DNA of 64,000 nucleotides, taken from contig CM055315.2 of NCBI GenBank assembly GCA_029255685.2, positions 28,401,501-28,465,500 on the forward strand, given 5' to 3'. The stretch comes from Silene conica. Lineage: Eukaryota > Streptophyta > Magnoliopsida > Caryophyllales > Caryophyllaceae. Positions within the stretch are counted from its first letter, which is position 1; every line of letters starts with the position of its first letter. Below, piece by piece: positions 1-11,114 of the stretch. The notes below the pieces were generated by a model, which searched no databases, was not told the origin of the DNA, and saw only the letters and a list, made by a program, of their open reading frames with translations. Position numbers and translations under genes: made by a program.

Positions 1-55
1 AGGTGAGTACTCCTACTTAAGCTGGGACTCACTTTCTTTCTTACATGTTATAGAG

Positions 56-790
56 ATGCCTCCGAGAAGGAATAATGTTGCTAACATCACGCAAGAGGAA
101 CTAGATCAGTTACTAGCTGAGAATGAGGCCCTAAAGGCTAGACGCATGGATTCTGCGAAAATGAGTACAATAATCGCGAGGCATAACCCGACTCAATTCA
201 CTGGGAGGGGGAACCTTACTTACTGGGATAATGGTGCCGAGAATTCAGTAACCTGTTTGAGCTAGTGGACTGTCCTGAGGAGCTGAGGGTTGACCAAGCA
301 GCCCACTACCTTAGAGGAATGGCCGGAGACTGGTGGACCGGGAGTAAAGGGGAAATCCGTGAAGCAGTAAGGGAGGATGGCAGCAATCATGTGGAATGGA
401 TAACGTTCAAGAGGATTCTGTATGAAGTGTTCTTACCTGAATTTCAGAAAAGTAAACTGAGAGAGGAGTTCGATACCTTCAGAATGACTGAGGATATGAC
501 AGTGGAGGTCTACTACTGGAAGTTCATTCTATTGTTGAGTCATGTGGGAGAGATGGGATTTGATGACGCAATGCTGCTTATGAAATTCGAAAGGGGCTTG
601 ACCATAACCATCAAGAAGAGACTCATTGCAGCTCCGCTCACCACAGTCTGTGACATTTACTTAAGGGTTGGGGCGGCGAAGAGGCACTCTGAAATGATCA
701 AAGAGGACAAGAAGATCAAGTCTGACAAGAGAAAAACTGAAGCTGTGAATCAAAGAGGACAAGAAGATCAAGCCTCAAATTTTCCTCAAG
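56..790 (+). pseudogene. Ty3/gypsy gag fragment (chromovirus-like)
   Basis: The plus strand encodes a degraded retrotransposon gag. It begins with a basic MPPRR start typical of Tekay/Del-type chromovirus gag. A capsid-like core follows, with the AAHYLRGMAGDWW motif and an F..F..EF.P.F..SKLREEF-like stretch characteristic of the plant Retrotrans_gag domain. The C-terminal part is lysine-rich and the similarity fades near 790. No zinc knuckle, protease or pol follows, so only a piece of the element remains; it is broken. It lies on the opposite strand to the protease element to its right, so the two are separate insertions. The lineage within the chromoviruses is inference. Confidence 0.75.
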
Positions 791-1579
791 CAAGCTCCTG
801 CCTGAATCACCATCATACCACCTATGCACTTGCCAAATCATATTTTTCATTATTGGCCTAAGTATTCCTCCCAACGAAGTAAGTTTGAAACGACTGACAC
901 CTGGATCAAAATCTCACCTTCCAAGTCGAACAATATCATCATTGTAATAACAGGCCGTGGTAATCCTACCGCTTCCTGTATAGTAGAAAATTTTATACGA
1001 TTTTTATGATCTTCAATCTAACTCGATTTATGCTTCTTTTTTTGCTTTGCTCTACCCATGTTCCCTCCTCCAATCCATACTCCTCGCATAAGTAGATTAC
1101 GAACAACACACATTTTTGGTGGTACAACAACCCTAGTTCCAACGAGCACATGATTCGAACTTATCAATGGATTGGAATCTTCACCAAGTACCTTCTGATC
1201 AATCTGTTTTCCTTGCACATGTATAGTTTGATTAAAAGAGGTTGTTTGTGATATACAACCTTACCTCGATCGATCATAGGAATTGCATTCCACCTCTGAT
1301 TAGAACTGTTACCATGTAATTCTTTATCAATGTTCACCCCAATGAAAGATGAATCTGATGTATTGATATGAAGACCTCCACCCCTTATATTGTTCACGGA
1401 TTCCTTGATTAATATAAGCAAAAGATCAACATTCCTTCGATTATTCCCGTCACCATGGTCACCATCCTTGTTTCGTCGAACTTCACCACCACCACCACCT
1501 AACACTCCCAATGTCAGATTAGTAACACTGTTTGTTTCAGCCTTGGATAGATCTCGAAATAACCCCTGATCACCTATAC
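791..1579 (-). other. Spacer with coding-like minus-strand stretch of unknown kind
   Basis: From about 1018 to 1511 the minus strand is open in two overlapping stretches (115 and 66 codons). They are rich in basic residues, with a glycine run and a GDGNNRR-like segment. I recognise no domain. Because it lies downstream of the protease ORF in the same orientation it may be a decayed continuation of that element. From 791 to 1017 I see nothing identifiable; this should hold the junction between the gag fragment and the minus-strand element, but no LTR end or polypurine tract is recognisable. Confidence 0.3.
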
Positions 1580-2587
1580 TTAGATTGTCAACGAGGGCCC
1601 TTCAGCCTTTTGCTCATCCCCCTTATCAACAACATCAAAAACCTCAATGTTTCTTTCTATGAACGGAACTGCTTGAAGATGCAAACTGCTAGTCACTGCC
1701 CCTGATTGATCATCATCACTTATCATTAGTTCAAATATGATGACCTCATCTTCTTCTTTTGGTTTACCATTCTGAATATAAGAGTCCTCCTTCGGACAAT
1801 CTTCTGGACTGTTTGTTTCTGCAATATCAAGCACCTCTACATTCTGAAACTTTTCCGGTCTGTTTGATGGCTTATCTTCATGCTGCCTTATTGCTTCTTC
1901 GTGATCAGTCCTAGAAGAGTCAATCTTTATACTCAGAGCCGCCTCTTTTTCTTCCTTAAACCCCATAAACACGCTCTCCTTCTTAGGATCAGACTCTCTA
2001 ACTTTCTTTGGTGACATGGGTTTTAAGTTAGAGGTTGTTTTTCCCTTGGTGACACTATAGATATTAGTCTTACCATCATGCTCAACCCTTCGATCAAGCT
2101 GCCATGGCTTCCCCAATAATATATGACAGTCACTCATTGGTATTATATCACACCATAACTCATCATTATAGGGTCCTATATTGAACGTGAGTAAGGCCTG
2201 TTTCGTGACTTTCACCCCATCATCTCCGCTAAACCAGTGTACTTTGTATGGGTCTACTTGGCTCCTGGTAGGTAAATTTAATTTTTCTACGAGTTCATCA
2301 GCTACTACATTAGTGAACGACCCAATATCTATGATAAGATTGTAAATTTTATTGTGTACCCTACACCGTGTATGAAAAATCTGTTCTCCGTGACCATTGT
2401 TTCGTGAGGTTGTTTCCATATGTAGATCTCTTATCATTAGGCTCTCCTTATCCCTCATGGGATCTAGATCAAGAACCCTTTCTTCCTTCGTGGTTGCTTT
2501 ACCCTCTCGCTGCTCATACTTGAAAATAAATTCGTTGGTCATCTCTATTATTTTCTTCCATGAGAGTTCTTCCCTTTCGTTCACCAT
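1580..2587 (-). CDS. Retroelement aspartic protease-like ORF (Reina-like), next to a PBS
   Basis: A 335-codon minus-strand ORF. Residues about 75-190 resemble the protease region of plant Ty3/gypsy Reina-type elements. They contain the hydrophobic LIIDIGS strand, which sits where family members have the catalytic D-[TSG]-G motif, then a DELVEKLNLPT segment and the family hallmark CHILLGKPWQLDRR. The C-terminal third is acidic and low in complexity, and I do not recognise it. The start lies only about 50 bp downstream of the primer-binding site at 2640-2651, where gag would be expected. The unit therefore looks like a reduced, non-autonomous derivative. It belongs to an LTR-element fossil whose other end is not visible. 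Confidence 0.7.
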   Translation of the reverse strand: MVNEREELSWKKIIEMTNEFIFKYEQREGKATTKEERVLDLDPMRDKESLMIRDLHMETTSRNNGHGEQIFHTRCRVHNKIYNLIIDIGSFTNVVADELVEKLNLPTRSQVDPYKVHWFSGDDGVKVTKQALLTFNIGPYNDELWCDIIPMSDCHILLGKPWQLDRRVEHDGKTNIYSVTKGKTTSNLKPMSPKKVRESDPKKESVFMGFKEEKEAALSIKIDSSRTDHEEAIRQHEDKPSNRPEKFQNVEVLDIAETNSPEDCPKEDSYIQNGKPKEEDEVIIFELMISDDDQSGAVTSSLHLQAVPFIERNIEVFDVVDKGDEQKAEGPSLTI

Positions 2588-2639
2588 AGCTAAGATCTCC
2601 CCAATATCTGATCTAATAGGAATTAAATCAAGAGCCGAA

Positions 2640-2651
2640 GCTCTGATACCA
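2640..2651 (-). other. Primer-binding site (initiator Met tRNA type)
   Basis: On the minus strand this reads TGGTATCAGAGC, the standard complement to the 3' end of plant initiator tRNA-Met used by many LTR elements. Three bases separate it from the LTR end at 2655, the same spacing as in two other elements of this window. It fixes the orientation of the protease element as minus. Confidence 0.9.
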
Positions 2652-2654
2652 AAT

Positions 2655-3640
2655 TGATGCGTATCCCTAGCTTAGAATCTGAATAAGATAACTTTCTTGG
2701 ATACAAGATTGCAGCGGAATAACTTTCTTGAAATAATATGTTGTATATGGCTGATTGTAAGTAAATATGAACGAATGTATGGTGTTATATTATGTATGTA
2801 GATGGACGAATGGATGTATATGAACGAGATGATGAATGATTGACTGTGGGTTGTTGTGATGGTATGATCAGTTGATGGCTTGTGTAAGATTTATGGAACG
2901 ATTGAATGAATGATGATGAATGGAAATCGCTGGATAGTGATGGACCTCCCTCTCCTGGCAAAGAAAGACTCGGCACACCCTGCAAACCAACCTCGTAAAG
3001 TTGATCCCAAAGACTACACTCACAAACCTAATCAATGTAATTGTTTACACAAAGACTTTAATTTATCACTCTATATTCTGGAATGGGGTAGCAACCCTTA
3101 TATAGGGTGTGCTCAATCCTAAATCACCTAGAAAAAGAAGACCTACACCTAGTGTGTTTAAGACTCCTATTTTGACTATGAATACAATTCTTAATCATAC
3201 TAGGATTCAAACACATAGTTTGAATATAATTCTGAATTCTACTACTACTACTATAATTAAATTTCCAACTACAACTAGGATTCCTACTATTATTATGATT
3301 TTCTACTTGGACTAGGATTCCTACTACTACTAGGAAAAGTCAATACTTTCCTAATCTGTTGTTAACTAATTTTAACTAACTTAACTAACTAATAAAACTT
3401 CCAACATAATCCACACGCTTCCCAAGTTGGCCGTGTGGGATTGCAAACTCACGTCCCTAGAGTAGATTGAACGGTCTGCCTTGCTTGCTTCCTTGGGCCA
3501 CCGTGTGCTCACTTGGCCACTTCTTCAAGGTTGTTTCTTGGCTGCATGGACTGGTTGTGGCCTGCTGCTTCTCTTAGGCTCCTCTCAATCCGTCCCATGC
3601 TACTTTAAATACCTTTGTCGACCCAATCTCGACCCCATCA
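2655..3640 (-). repeat. 5' LTR of the protease-only element
   Basis: An LTR of about 986 bp bounded by a matched inverted end, TGATG at 2655 and CATCA at 3640. The primer-binding site lies just outside the low-coordinate end. On the minus strand a TATATAAG box at about 3097-3105 is suitably placed to end U3. The interior has simple ATGAATGAATG-like and TACTACTAC-like stretches. Directly beyond 3640 the copia reading resumes, so the element appears to have inserted in that copia, but only one end is visible and no target-site duplication can be confirmed. An alternative start at a TGTTGG motif near 3406 fits less well. Confidence 0.7.
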
Positions 3641-3645
3641 ACTAG

Positions 3646-5008
3646 AGCCCCTGTATTTTGATTAAGGAGTAGATTATAGGAGTATGCTCCCGTATCTGAA
3701 GTCCAAGAACCAATAACCGAGCAAGTGATAGAGGAAGATGTTCCCTCCATTTCTACTGCGGTTTATATTCCTTAAGAGCCTAGAAGGACGGGTAGAGTCT
3801 CTCACCCTCCAAACCGGTACATTGGTATGGTCGAGGAGGCAGGTAGAGAAGACATATTACTCTTGGAGAGTAATGAACCCGCTACCTACAAAGGTGATGT
3901 GACCTGTTCTGACTCAAATTTATAGCTTGAAGCCATGCAATCCGAGATAGATTCAATGTACAAGAATGATATATGGGATTTGGTTGACTTGCCTGATAAG
4001 GTAAGACCTCTTTTGTGCAAGTGACTTTATAAGATAAAACATTCAATAGATGGACAACCCGATACCTATAAAGCACGATTTGTTGCCAAAGGTTTCACTC
4101 AAGTGCAAGGGTTGCACTATGATGAGATTTTTGCACATGTTGTTATGCTTAGATCTATCCGGATTATCTTAGCGATTGCTGCATTTCATGACTATGAGAT
4201 ATTTCAGATGGATGTGAAAACTGCTTTCTTAAACGGTTATTTGGAAGAGCAATTGTATATGATACAACCCGTAGGTTTCATCGATCCTAAAAATCTTAAG
4301 AAATTTTGCAAGCTTAAATGTTCCATTTATGGACTTAAGCAAGCTTCGAGGAGTTGGAATCATCGCTTTGACAAGGTGATAAGAGAGAATGGTTTCGAAC
4401 ACAGAGTCGAGGGACCATGCTTATACATCAAGACAAGTAGGAGTAAAATTGCGTTCCTTATTTTGTATGTAGATGACATACTTTTGATTGAAAATGAAAT
4501 TCTCATGCTCTCTTCAGTTCGAAACGACATTCTCATGCTCTCTTGGTTAAAGTATGGTTATAGAACCATTTCCTGATGAAAGATCTGGATGAGGCACAAA
4601 AGATTCATGGCATCCGGATTTATAGAGATAGATCTAAAAGGATGTTAGCATTGAGCCAGGAGTCTTATATTGATAAGATTCTTGAGAGGTTCAGCATGAC
4701 AAACTACAAGAAGGGGTGCCTTTCGATGATTCGTGGGGTGAGTTTGAGTAAGACTCAGTCACCTAAACCACCGGAAGAGATAGAGCACATGAGTCGTTTC
4801 CTTATGCATCATCAGTAGGATCAATCATATATGATATGATGTGCACACGTCCAGACGTGGCATATGCACTCATTATGACGAGTCGATACCAGAGTACTCC
4901 AGGTGAAAGTCACTAGATGGCCGTAAAGAACATTCTTAAGTACTTACGAAGGACTAAAGATTGGGTCTTAATATACGGATGAAACACAGAGCTTTGTGCT
5001 AAGGATTA
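3646..5008 (+). pseudogene. Ty1/copia pol block with reverse transcriptase (old, split)
   Basis: The first visible block of a broken copia element that runs discontinuously to 31328. It opens in the integrase-RT linker with the RRTGRVSHPPNRY motif. It then gives a recognisable reverse transcriptase: KARFVAKGFTQVQG, DVKTAFLNGYLEE, YGLKQASRSWNHRFD and the catalytic YVDDILL box near 4465-4485. The RT fold is of the Tork-like type. The block stops at 5008, where an Athila-like LTR has inserted, and continues at 9305 with RNase H. Everything upstream of the linker is missing at the junction with the minus-strand LTR. The copy carries several breaks and is a fossil. Confidence 0.9.
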
Positions 5009-6764
5009 TGATAGGCTTGTCGCACACCTAACAAAGATAAAGGTCCCTAGACTTGACTAACGTACAAATTAATGTAGATAGGGAAGAAGGGATCGATCTT
5101 AGGGAGACGAGAATGGATTTGTGAAAAGCTATGAATAGAAAACTACCTAGGTCGGTCACGAGTTGTTTGATGTTTTGATTAAGGGTTAACTTAAAAACAA
5201 AATTTATAAAAGAAAGTTGTAAACAATTATAAGAGGGAATATAGGGGATTGAGGTTGCACATGTAGAAGGATAATTAGCTATGTCAAATTAAAAAATTCA
5301 TCATCAAAGTCGATTGGGTTCTAACAAGTACCTCTCGGCCTATTGTTTAACGATAGATTAACTACCAAAATGCTTTCCCATAAAATGGGTCAAACTATTA
5401 TAGCATACTTTGTCTAATTCTATCCCGGCTTTCGCTCTTAGGATAATAATAACAGATTAATCAACAATTATGGCCAACGATCAAATATTAACTAAAGTAA
5501 ACAAGCATGTATATAATTAACATGATGATGATGATGAAGACATTGCAATACAACATAACCAAACACTTATTCTAACATGGCTTCCCTACCCTAGATATGA
5601 AACTACTCACACATGGCTTTACGAACTAGACTAACAATTCTATTAACTACGATAAACATGATGACGATAATGAAATAAAACTGTAAAGAGAAGGATAGAA
5701 AATACCAAAAACTAGAGAGAAATGGAATAAGAACTTGGACGACAAATTGCAAACAATTCTGGAAAGTACTTGAACAAACTAAGAAGTATTCTTACGATGA
5801 AAATGAAACTAGAACTTAAGTTGTAACATCCCGTATTTTTGTAAAGGAATATTTTAATAATTTAAAGTGATTTTCGGAATTTAATAATATTTTAATTATA
5901 TTTCGTAATTCATATTTTTAAGAAATTTCGTTAAGTTCCGTCTTAAGACTTGTTTCATCTTAAGACGTCATGTTCACTTGTTAATCCCGTTCCTAAGGTT
6001 TCCGTTTCATTTAATTAGGAAACCAAACTCAAATAAAATAAAGGACAACTCATCTCCTTCTTCATACGACATTTCATTTTTTCACAAAACAAAGTTCACA
6101 GTAAACACAACTCTCCTTTATCCTCTCATTTTGTGTTCTTAAAAGATCATCTAAAGGCTCATCTCAACTCGAATCAAGGTAACGTTTTCACTTTCGGATT
6201 CCTCTCGCGATTCTCTTTCTTTCTATCACTTTCTTTTCTCAAATCGCCAAACTTGATTTTTGGGCTGTTTTGCCCTAGAATCGTTTTAGTCTCTTAATTT
6301 GTGTTTTTGTGCTTCAAGGTGTTACTTGTGATAACCCGGAGGAAGATTTAGTGATCATTGAAGAGGAACTTGAAAAACTCGCTATGTAAAGGTTACAATA
6401 ATGAGAAACTCGCCTATTTAGTTATATTAGCATATTTTGTGTTTTTGATGTGTTCATATGATTATAAGTATGAAATAGGTTGCTAAACATCTTTAGTATG
6501 TTTTAATAATCTGATTCTTATGAGAAATTTGTGTTGAAATCAATATGAGGGTTGATTTTGGAGCATACATGAAAGATGGGTTTATTTTTGGGGATTGTTG
6601 TGAATTCATGAATTTGAGGTTGTTCATATGTTTCTTATACTTTTTTGATGCTTTAAACATGCTGGGACTGTCGAGTTGTTGTTTAGAATCATGTTTAGGA
6701 TGATTTGGTGAAGTATTGGTTTGATTTTAAGAAGGCGAAAATGGCGATTTCTGCGTGCAGGGAC

Positions 6765-7165
6765 TCTGAGCCGGTAGGGCGACCGGCAGCCGGTCGACCG
6801 GCTGAGAGGTTGTTCTAGTATGTTTCGCGTTTGATAGAAATTGTGAGTGGGACTCCCAGCCGGGTGGCCGGCCGCCGGTCCACCGACTGAGAGACCCTAT
6901 TGTATGTTAAGTTTTACAAAAGCTAGGGAAGAAGATTCCTAGCCGGTAGGCCGGCGGCCGGTGGACCGGCTAAGAATATCCTCCCCCCTTTTAAGAAAGT
7001 TATAGATGGTAGGCTGAGGGAGGATTCCCAGCCGGGTGGCCGGCAGCCGGTCCACCGGTTGAGGATCCTTTCCTCTTGGATATTTAATGATGGATGCGTA
7101 TGGGAAGGGACTCCCAGCCGGCTTACCGGCCGACGGTCTGGTACCGGCTGAGAGCCCTGTTCTCA
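6765..7165 (+). repeat. Array of GC-rich palindromic CCGG motifs in the LTR
   Basis: Five copies, spaced about 85-90 bp apart, of a roughly 38-bp motif of the form AGCCGG(G)TGGCCGGC.GCCGGTCCACCGGCTGAG. Copies begin near 6768, 6857, 6939, 7030 and 7116. Each copy is nearly self-complementary and could form a strong stem. The spacers between them are AT-richer and less similar. Confidence 0.85.
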
Positions 7166-7429
7166 TTTAAAAAGAGGTTAACTTATGATCGGTTCACCCG
7201 ATTTGATTGATTCTTCTTCTGTGTGACTTGTATGTTGTTTGAGGTCCCCGAAGTTCGGGCGGCACTTATATTGGGTACGGGAACGGAATTGAGGAGAAAG
7301 ACCCCGCGGTCGGCCAACCGGAAGGGAAACCGACTCTCACCTCGACTTAGTTCCCGGGGTCAATTAAGTGTTGACTAGATGATTGGAAGTAAGTAAGACT
7401 AGGACATAGTACATGGTTGTAGTACATAT

Positions 7430-7930
7430 CGAAATATGTCTGAGTCGGGACTGCTAGAGTACGATATGTACTAGTGTATGTTGCATATCAAGCTATGTCT
7501 GAGTCGGGACCTCTGGTTTGATATGTGCGTGTTTGTGGCATGACGGCCATGTCTGAGTCGGGACCTCTGGATCGTCACGTGTATGGATGATGCGGTGGGA
7601 GATGTCCGAGTTGGGACCTCTTTCCCTCCGTGAGTTTGTTTGACCGTGGTGAGTCAGGTCTGAGTCAGGATCCTGATTCACTACGAAGAGTAATGGTTAT
7701 GGCTGAGTCGGGTCATTGAACCATTATTACTTGATCGATATCCTTTCGTGCCTGAGTCGGGGTTCACGGATGAATGCTAGCTGACCTTGTGTACCAAGTC
7801 TACCTGAGTCGGGGTGTGTCTTGGGCACTGCTGATTGTGTTTAGTTCTTTCCTGAGTCGGGGTTAGTTTTAGATACTGCTGTTTGCATCTGCTTGCCTGA
7901 GTTGGGGTATAGTGTCAGATGTTGCTGAAT
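7430..7930 (+). repeat. Minisatellite of CTGAGTCGGGACCT units
   Basis: About ten degenerate copies of the core TGTCTGAGTCGGGACCTCTGG, 46-57 bp apart, drifting to CCTGAGTCGGGGTT in the right half. The intervening sequence is partly shared in the first four units. It lies between the two GC-rich conserved blocks of the giant solo LTR. Confidence 0.85.
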
Positions 7931-8704
7931 TGATGTTCATCTAGGCTAGGGTACCGTTATCATTCGAGTTATTGTTCGTCCAAGGCATTGGACGACTCTT
8001 ATTCTGAGTTCGGAAATGGTTTGAGGAGAAAGACTCCCCGGCCGGGCAATCGGAAGGGAGACCGACTCTCGCCTCAAATAGTTTCCGAAGTTGGTTAAGT
8101 GTTTTTGCATAGTGATGCATGTTGATATGAAGGTTGATGTATACTTCGCATATTGTGATGTTGGAGTATGATGGATGCTCTTATGTGTTACATGTTACTA
8201 ACAATAGGTGGCTAGGATGGAGAACTGATCTAGTCACTCCCCACTGATTGTGGCGTACATGTTTTCATGTATGTAGGTACATGATGGCTGATAAAGGGGT
8301 TACTGAGGCTAGCGAGCGATGATCCTATCATCGATGACATACATTTTATCGTTTAGCTAGACCTAGACTCTTGTTATACAATTGGTGCCTGTAGAGATAT
8401 GCTATCCCGGGCTGCACTTTGTACTTGTGGTTTTGTACTTAGACTTATATACTTATTTATGTTTTGTTTATTTCCGCATGTATAGTTTTGTTAATTCAGC
8501 TCATATCTTTCAAGCATGTTAAAGTTTAAATTCCGCGTAAATTTTGGCATGTTTGTATGTTTATATTTTCCGCTGCGACGAGGGGTTTTACATAAGTAAG
8601 GATTTATGTAAAATATAACTCGGAACAAGAGCTTAATGATGAATAAATTTCGAATAAAATACAAGAATATATATAGTGACGAGGAGGGAAAGCCAAAAGT
8701 CTCA

Positions 8705-8945
8705 CAGTTGCAGCCACCCCGGTACACCGGGACAGCCCACCCCGACCGGGGTATGAACAATAGGGGTCGCTTTCCATAAATCTAGACTCAAATTCCAATG
8801 GCCAAAGCCACCCCAGTGCCCCGGAGCAGCCCACCCCGACCGGGGTGAAAACATATTAATTCGGTACTTTAAATTTGAACTTTTAATGCCTTACTTCATC
8901 TCACCCCGGTACACCGGGCAACCTCACCCCGACCGGGGTGAAAAC
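8705..8945 (+). repeat. Three palindrome-bearing GC-rich repeats in the Athila-like LTR
   Basis: Three copies, near 8713, 8810 and 8906, of a unit that pairs a CCCCGGTACACCGGG-type hairpin with CACCCCGACCGGGGTG. They lie about 95 bp apart in an otherwise AT-rich LTR. Both halves are inverted repeats able to fold on their own. Confidence 0.85.
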
Positions 8946-9304
8946 AGATGTCTTCGTTCTTCATATTTCTTCAATTGTTTACATTTGAGTCTTTGATGAC
9001 GTTATTTTTGTTGTCATGCTTTACAATTGACCTTCATATGTTGACTTTTGTTGACTTCTTGACTTTTTTCCTTGTTTCGTCACTTTTAATGCTCATAAAA
9101 TGCTCGTCTCGACTTTGTTTAGCTCTGCGGTACTTGGTGAACGTCAAAACATAGGAAAATCCCGTATTTCCTACAAAAACGCTAAACCACATACAAATCA
9201 CATAGAACATGGAATTAGCTCAATAAACACTATAAAATAGTGTAAACAATAATGAAACATGAGCTAAAATGGGGATAAATAGCATATAAAAATATAGCAT
9301 ATCA

Positions 9305-9693
9305 GGCTACACAGACGCTAGTTTTCACACAGATCGGGATGATTCAAAATCCCAATCCAGATTCGTTTTTACTCTAAATGGTGCAGCGGTCAGTTGGAAG
9401 AGTTCCAAACAATCGGTGACAGCGGATTCTACAACCGAATCTGAGTACAATACAGCTTCTGAAGCTGCAAATGAAGTTACATGGATGCGACAATTCTTAG
9501 AAGGACTAAAGGTAGTTCCTAGTTCGAATGAAGCAATCACTCTTTATTGTGATAATAGTGGTGCCATCTTCCAGGCTAAGAAGCCTAAGTCTAGTAACAA
9601 ATCTAGACACGTACTCAGGAAGGCTCACTTGATACCGGATTATGTGGAGTAAAAGGTGATAGCGCTATGCAAGATAGGGACAGATGCCAATAT
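9305..9693 (+). pseudogene. Copia RNase H block
   Basis: Continuation of the split copia pol after the Athila-like insertion. It shows the copia RNase H signature: a YTDASF-type strand at the junction, then [20 protein letters not shown], then YCDNSGAIF and [11 protein letters not shown]. It ends where a copia solo LTR has inserted at 9699. Part of the same fossil as 3646-5008. Confidence 0.9.
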
Positions 9694-9698
9694 TGTAG

Positions 9699-10946
9699 TG
9701 TAAGGTTCATGTCCTACACGCCCTAATTAAATTAGTCTTACTAATTTTAATATACTAATTAACTGTTTAATTAGATTTTTAGATCTTATGCATGCAATAT
9801 AAAAATTCGGAATAAAAGTGTCGAGTTCTTACAATCCGACGAAAACGGTGCTAGGATGATCCTCCAAACCTAGTAATCAAAGTAGATTACTTCCTTTGTG
9901 ATGCACCCAAAACAACCTCTTAAAACCGAGACTTACACGAGCTAGGTGCTAAAATCGGTTTCCTTAAACTTTAATATAATCCTATTAGATTAACTAATAT
10001 TAATATTACAACAATTGTAGTATTATTAATATAATCTTATTATATAAAATATTATGAGATAATATTGGAGAGGATTTTATTGGATTTTCTCACACTAGAA
10101 AATGTTAAGGATTAGAATGAATCATTCTCATATGAACATTTTCACATTTGATAGGGTTTTGGGTGATGTTGTCGTGAAACCCTCATAGGGAAGCCACAAG
10201 AGTGCTTTTTACCTTATCCATGCTCATAGGGTGGCACTAGGTAATATTCTCAAGGCCACACTAAATGATTATGTTTTTGTATGTTCTTAAAATACAAAAC
10301 ACCCTTTAATTACCACTACCAAAAACCGGTACCACCATTTCATAAAATGGACTTCCATTTTATAATTGTAATTTTGTACAATTGTAAACTTATGTGTGAA
10401 ATGCAACATGTCACACCATAAAATAATTGTTTTAATTTAAAATGCATATTTATCAAACAAAAAATAACATTTGTAAATTAAATAAATCATATTTAACAAT
10501 TTGACTAGTAATTCATAATTACTAATGTATAAAATGGTAATTTCAATAATCGTCAATACGTTTTACAACACTTGTAATAATAAGCAACCCGATTCATTCT
10601 AATTTCGATATTTCATAAACATCGATTAATGTTTGACAATTGACACGTTTCAATTTCAAACATAAATCTTACATTAAGATTTAACCTCTGATTTCTCGAT
10701 ATTCTGTTTTAAGGAATCTGATCAACTCGTATCGATATACATTTTAAGGGAATTGTTCTATAGGTGTGACCTAAAGGGATCAACTGACCACCCTTGTCAT
10801 ACGACAGTAATGTCAAACTATAGTTAGCCAATCATTACCGATTAATGTTGGTCAGTTGACTATATAATTCGAATCATCCCTTGCGCATTCCCGTCATGAG
10901 ATTTAATTCTGTGATCGCACTATTGTTGAGGACACATTTCCCAACA
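9699..10946 (-). mobile_element. Copia-type solo LTR (1248 bp)
   Basis: On the minus strand it begins TGTTGGGAAATGTGTCCTC and ends CCTTACA. A perfect target-site duplication TGTAG flanks it (9694-9698 and 10947-10951). It is clearly related to the 1304-bp LTRs of the gag-only element at 12618-21012, sharing the terminal 20 bp and many internal blocks, but it is an older, diverged relative. It sits inside the 3' part of the copia pol, whose last codons resume at 10947. Confidence 0.92.
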
Positions 10947-11109
10947 TGTAGATCCTTTCACAAAAGCATTACCGCAAAGTAAGCATGAAAGGCACATAAT
11001 CTCAATGGGGATAAAACATGCTCCTGAGTTGCATTAGTTATTTATGAATTGGACAATGTATCTATTTCATTTATATTAATAAAATTCATCGAATTTATAT
11101 TTTGTGTTT
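10947..11109 (+). pseudogene. Copia pol C-terminal tail
   Basis: The last stretch of copia pol, with the family tail VDPFTKALPQSKHERHIISM, resumes immediately after the solo LTR. It is followed by the start of the 3' non-coding region, which is cut at 11114 by the Retand element and continues at 29730. Confidence 0.85.
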
Positions 11110-11114
11110 TGTTT

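Larger units (their letters stand above)
5822..8592 (+). mobile_element. Giant solo LTR (2771 bp), Tekay-like gypsy
   Basis: The inverted ends are TGTAAC at 5822 and TTTTACA at 8592, flanked by a perfect 5-bp target-site duplication TAAGT (5817-5821 and 8593-8597). The TGTAACATCCCGTATTT start is typical of plant chromovirus (Tekay/Del) LTRs. There is no primer-binding site, polypurine tract or coding sequence, so this is a solo LTR left by recombination. It holds two minisatellite arrays (6765-7165 and 7430-7930). It also has two copies, near 7285-7345 and 8010-8075, of a GC-rich block reading GAGGAGAAAGAC..CGGCCGGGCAA.CGGAAGGG. A related solo LTR lies at 41439-44179. Confidence 0.92.
5009..9304 (-). 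mobile_element. Athila-like solo LTR interrupted by a Tekay-like solo LTR
   Basis: An insertion in the copia pol with matched inverted ends, TGATAGG at 5009 and CATATCA ending at 9304. Without the nested 2.77-kb solo LTR it is about 1.5 kb. On the minus strand it starts TGATATGC, and its other end has the AAGTCTAGGGACC and GTGTGCGACAAGCCTATCA-like tail typical of Athila LTRs. No internal domain is present, so it is a solo LTR. The flanks GGATTA (5003-5008) and GGCTA (9305-9309) look like a slightly decayed target-site duplication. The copia reading continues across it. Confidence 0.75.

Noticed and set aside
2655-3406. Shorter version of the protease-element LTR starting at the TGTTGG motif near 3406
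   Set aside because: The TGATG/CATCA ends at 2655 and 3640 match better, and the copia reading resumes right after 3640.
7430-7930. Regularly spaced CTGAGTCGGG units that look like a CRISPR array
   Set aside because: The units are degenerate, spacers are partly alike, there are no cas genes, and the array lies inside a plant LTR with a clear target-site duplication.
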